Assembly (NCBI GenBank): GCA_040119125.1
Contig: JBEDTR010000016.1
Location: 372,001 to 436,000 of the forward strand
Direction: 5' to 3'
DNA length: 64,000 nt
DNA from: Pacificitalea sp040119125
Lineage (GTDB): Bacteria > Pseudomonadota > Alphaproteobacteria > Rhodobacterales > Rhodobacteraceae
Positions 63,701-64,000 of this stretch are shown here, piece by piece. The position numbers and the translations under genes are program-made. The notes under the pieces were generated by a model that saw only the letters and a program-made list of their open reading frames with translations, made no database searches and was not told the DNA's origin. How positions within the stretch are numbered: the first letter of the stretch is position 1; each line of letters opens with the position of its first letter.

Positions 63701-64000
63701 TCCCGCCGCGCACCGCATAATCACCCGGCTCCAGCACCGTCGGCGCTTGGGTAAAGCCCATGCGCACCAAGAAGTTGCGTAGCGCCTCCTCATCCACCCG
63801 GCCCCCGACCCGCGCGGTAAACGCCGCCTCGCGTAGCACATCGCGGGCAGGCAGGCGCAGGGTCGCGGCATTGAGCGTCGTCAGCAACACAAACGGCCCC
63901 GGCACACCTTGGGTCAGCGCCGCAAGCGTCGCCATCCGCCGGGCGGAGATATCGGGATTGGGGGACACCCGGTCGTAGGGCAGGCAATCCCAGCCGGGGA
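60741..64000 (-). CDS. mfd: Transcription-repair coupling factor Mfd, 5' end outside window
   Basis: At least 1085 codons are present; the frame runs off the window with the motif GWDCLPYDRVSPNPD, so only the first part of the UvrB-like module is missing. Mfd removes stalled RNA polymerase and recruits UvrA. Seen in order are the UvrB-like part, the RNA polymerase-interacting CarD-like domain (GDLVVHVDHGVGRYMGLE), helicase motifs (CGDVGFGKTEVAMRAAF, LLIIDEEQHFGVSHK, LTLTATPIPRTL, VLLATTIVESGLDIP, LYQIRGRVGRS) and the C-terminal TRCF domain. A GTG at 63966-63968 is internal, not the start. Confidence 0.96.
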   Translation of the reverse strand, partial: PGWDCLPYDRVSPNPDISARRMATLAALTQGVPGPFVLLTTLNAATLRLPARDVLREAAFTARVGGRVDEEALRNFLVRMGFTQAPTVLEPGDYAVRGGIIDIYPPGHPGPVRLDLFGDTLDGARRFDPATQRTTEKLDTVELAPVSEVILDDAAITRFRQNYRIEFGAAGTDDPLYEAVSAGRKHAGIEHWLPFFHARLETLFDYLPDAVVVLDDQTKPARISRWEGIADQYDNRREALKTKARMGSVYKPAPPELLYLDEAAWDAAVAEHRVLSLSALPHGSGPGVIDAGGRIGRNFSPERQQEKVSLFGALADHIRREQTSHQVVVASYSEGARERLKGLMEDEDLGGAVEIGDFRDVPEGTGGVFLTVWALEHGFTGDGLTVISEQDVLGDRLIRAPKKKRRAENFLTEAQSLTPGDLVVHVDHGVGRYMGLETIAAMGAPHECIHLEYADAARLYLPVENIELLSRFGHEEGLLDKLGGGAWQAKKARMKARIREVADRLIRIAAERALRKAPVMEPPGDMWEQFSARFPYQETDDQLAAIGDVVSDMESGTPMDRLICGDVGFGKTEVAMRAAFVAAMSGRQVAVIAPTTLLARQHFNSFAERFRGFPINVRQLSRFVAAKEATATRKGLTDGTVDIVIGTHALLAKSVKFQDLGLLIIDEEQHFGVSHKERLKEMRTDIHVLTLTATPIPRTLQLSLTGVRDLSIIGTPPVDRLAIRTYVSEFDAVTVREALLREHYRGGQSFYVVPRITDLPEIESFLREQVPEVSFVTATGQMAATELDDRMNAFYDGKYDVLLATTIVESGLDIPTANTMIVHRADMFGLAQLYQIRGRVGRSKTRAYAYMTTKPRAPLTPAAEKRLRVLGTLDSLGAGFTLASQDLDIRGAGSLVGEEQSGHVREVGYELYQSMLEEAISRIRSGQMEGLTEDDGQWAPQINLGVPVLIPDTYVPDLDVRLGLYRRLSGLTTKVELEGFAAELIDRFGPLPKEVNTLLLIVRIKAMCKRAGIAKLDGGPKGATIQFHNDKFANPAGLVEFVQAQDGLAKVRDNKIVVRRDWQKTREKIQGAFAIARDLAEKVRQ

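Noticed and set aside
62142..63782. 546-codon plus-strand frame over mfd
   Set aside because: It is antisense to well-conserved Mfd helicase domains and lacks a plausible start or family.
63966..63968. GTG as the start of mfd
   Set aside because: The frame continues beyond the window edge with the conserved WDCLPYDRVSPNPD text, so the codon is an internal valine.

Overview
The window looks like chromosomal DNA of a marine-type alphaproteobacterium of the order Rhodobacterales (Roseobacter/Rhodobacter group). Pointers are the high GC content, gene neighbourhoods usual in that order (trpG-trpD-trpC-moaC-moeA-lexA, pyrC-pyrE-dnaB, a Fur/Mur regulator before eno, DUF3553 next to chpT, acnA divergent from a DUF1223 gene), a circularly permuted two-piece tmRNA, an alphaproteobacterial SOS box (GAAC-N7-GAAC) before lexA, and AcuI. 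No prophage, insertion sequence, CRISPR array, tRNA or rRNA was seen.

Layout. 0-3.2 kb (minus): edge-truncated EI24-family membrane protein, nitroreductase, and a YibQ-like divergent polysaccharide deacetylase with a long low-complexity middle. 3.35-8.9 kb (plus): a tightly overlapping trpG-trpD-ung-trpC-moaC-moeA series, then lexA. 9-13.6 kb: acuI, ssrA, and a minus-strand block with ureD-ureA-ureB but no ureC, followed by low-complexity helical proteins. 13.8-20.2 kb: pyrC, pyrE, dnaB, coaD, a Fur-family regulator and eno. 20.3-27.9 kb: a PRC-barrel envelope protein with an EcfG-like promoter, a flavin disulfide oxidoreductase, an FMN reductase divergent from an HxlR regulator, cobT and an aminopeptidase P. 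28-34 kb: one 1956-residue multidomain surface/secreted protein, the clearest accessory gene.

34.3-45.5 kb: rplM-rpsI, a MocR regulator divergent from a DUF1127 gene with a repeat-rich operator region, proA, the cell-cycle phosphotransferase chpT, a peptidoglycan-binding lipoprotein, a membrane PQQ glucose-dehydrogenase-type enzyme (second EcfG-like promoter) and a TauE/SafE transporter. 45.5-54 kb: MFS transporter, FAH-family enzyme, gluconokinase, exported glutathione peroxidase, aconitase and a DUF1223 protein. 54-64 kb: gmk, gamma-carbonic anhydrase-like protein, 3-hydroxybutyrate dehydrogenase, a candidate small RNA, a peptide-type solute-binding protein, a 38-residue entericidin-like lipoprotein, a DsbA/FrnE-like protein, a Bcr/CflA transporter and edge-truncated mfd.

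The PQQ dehydrogenase and gluconokinase could form a periplasmic glucose-to-gluconate-to-6-phosphogluconate route. ssrA, lexA, ung and mfd cover translation rescue and DNA repair. Observations most worth checking are the candidate sRNA at 56.3 kb, the two EcfG-type promoters, the MocR/DUF1127 operator, the urease cluster without ureC, and small genes of 38, 41 and 58 codons.
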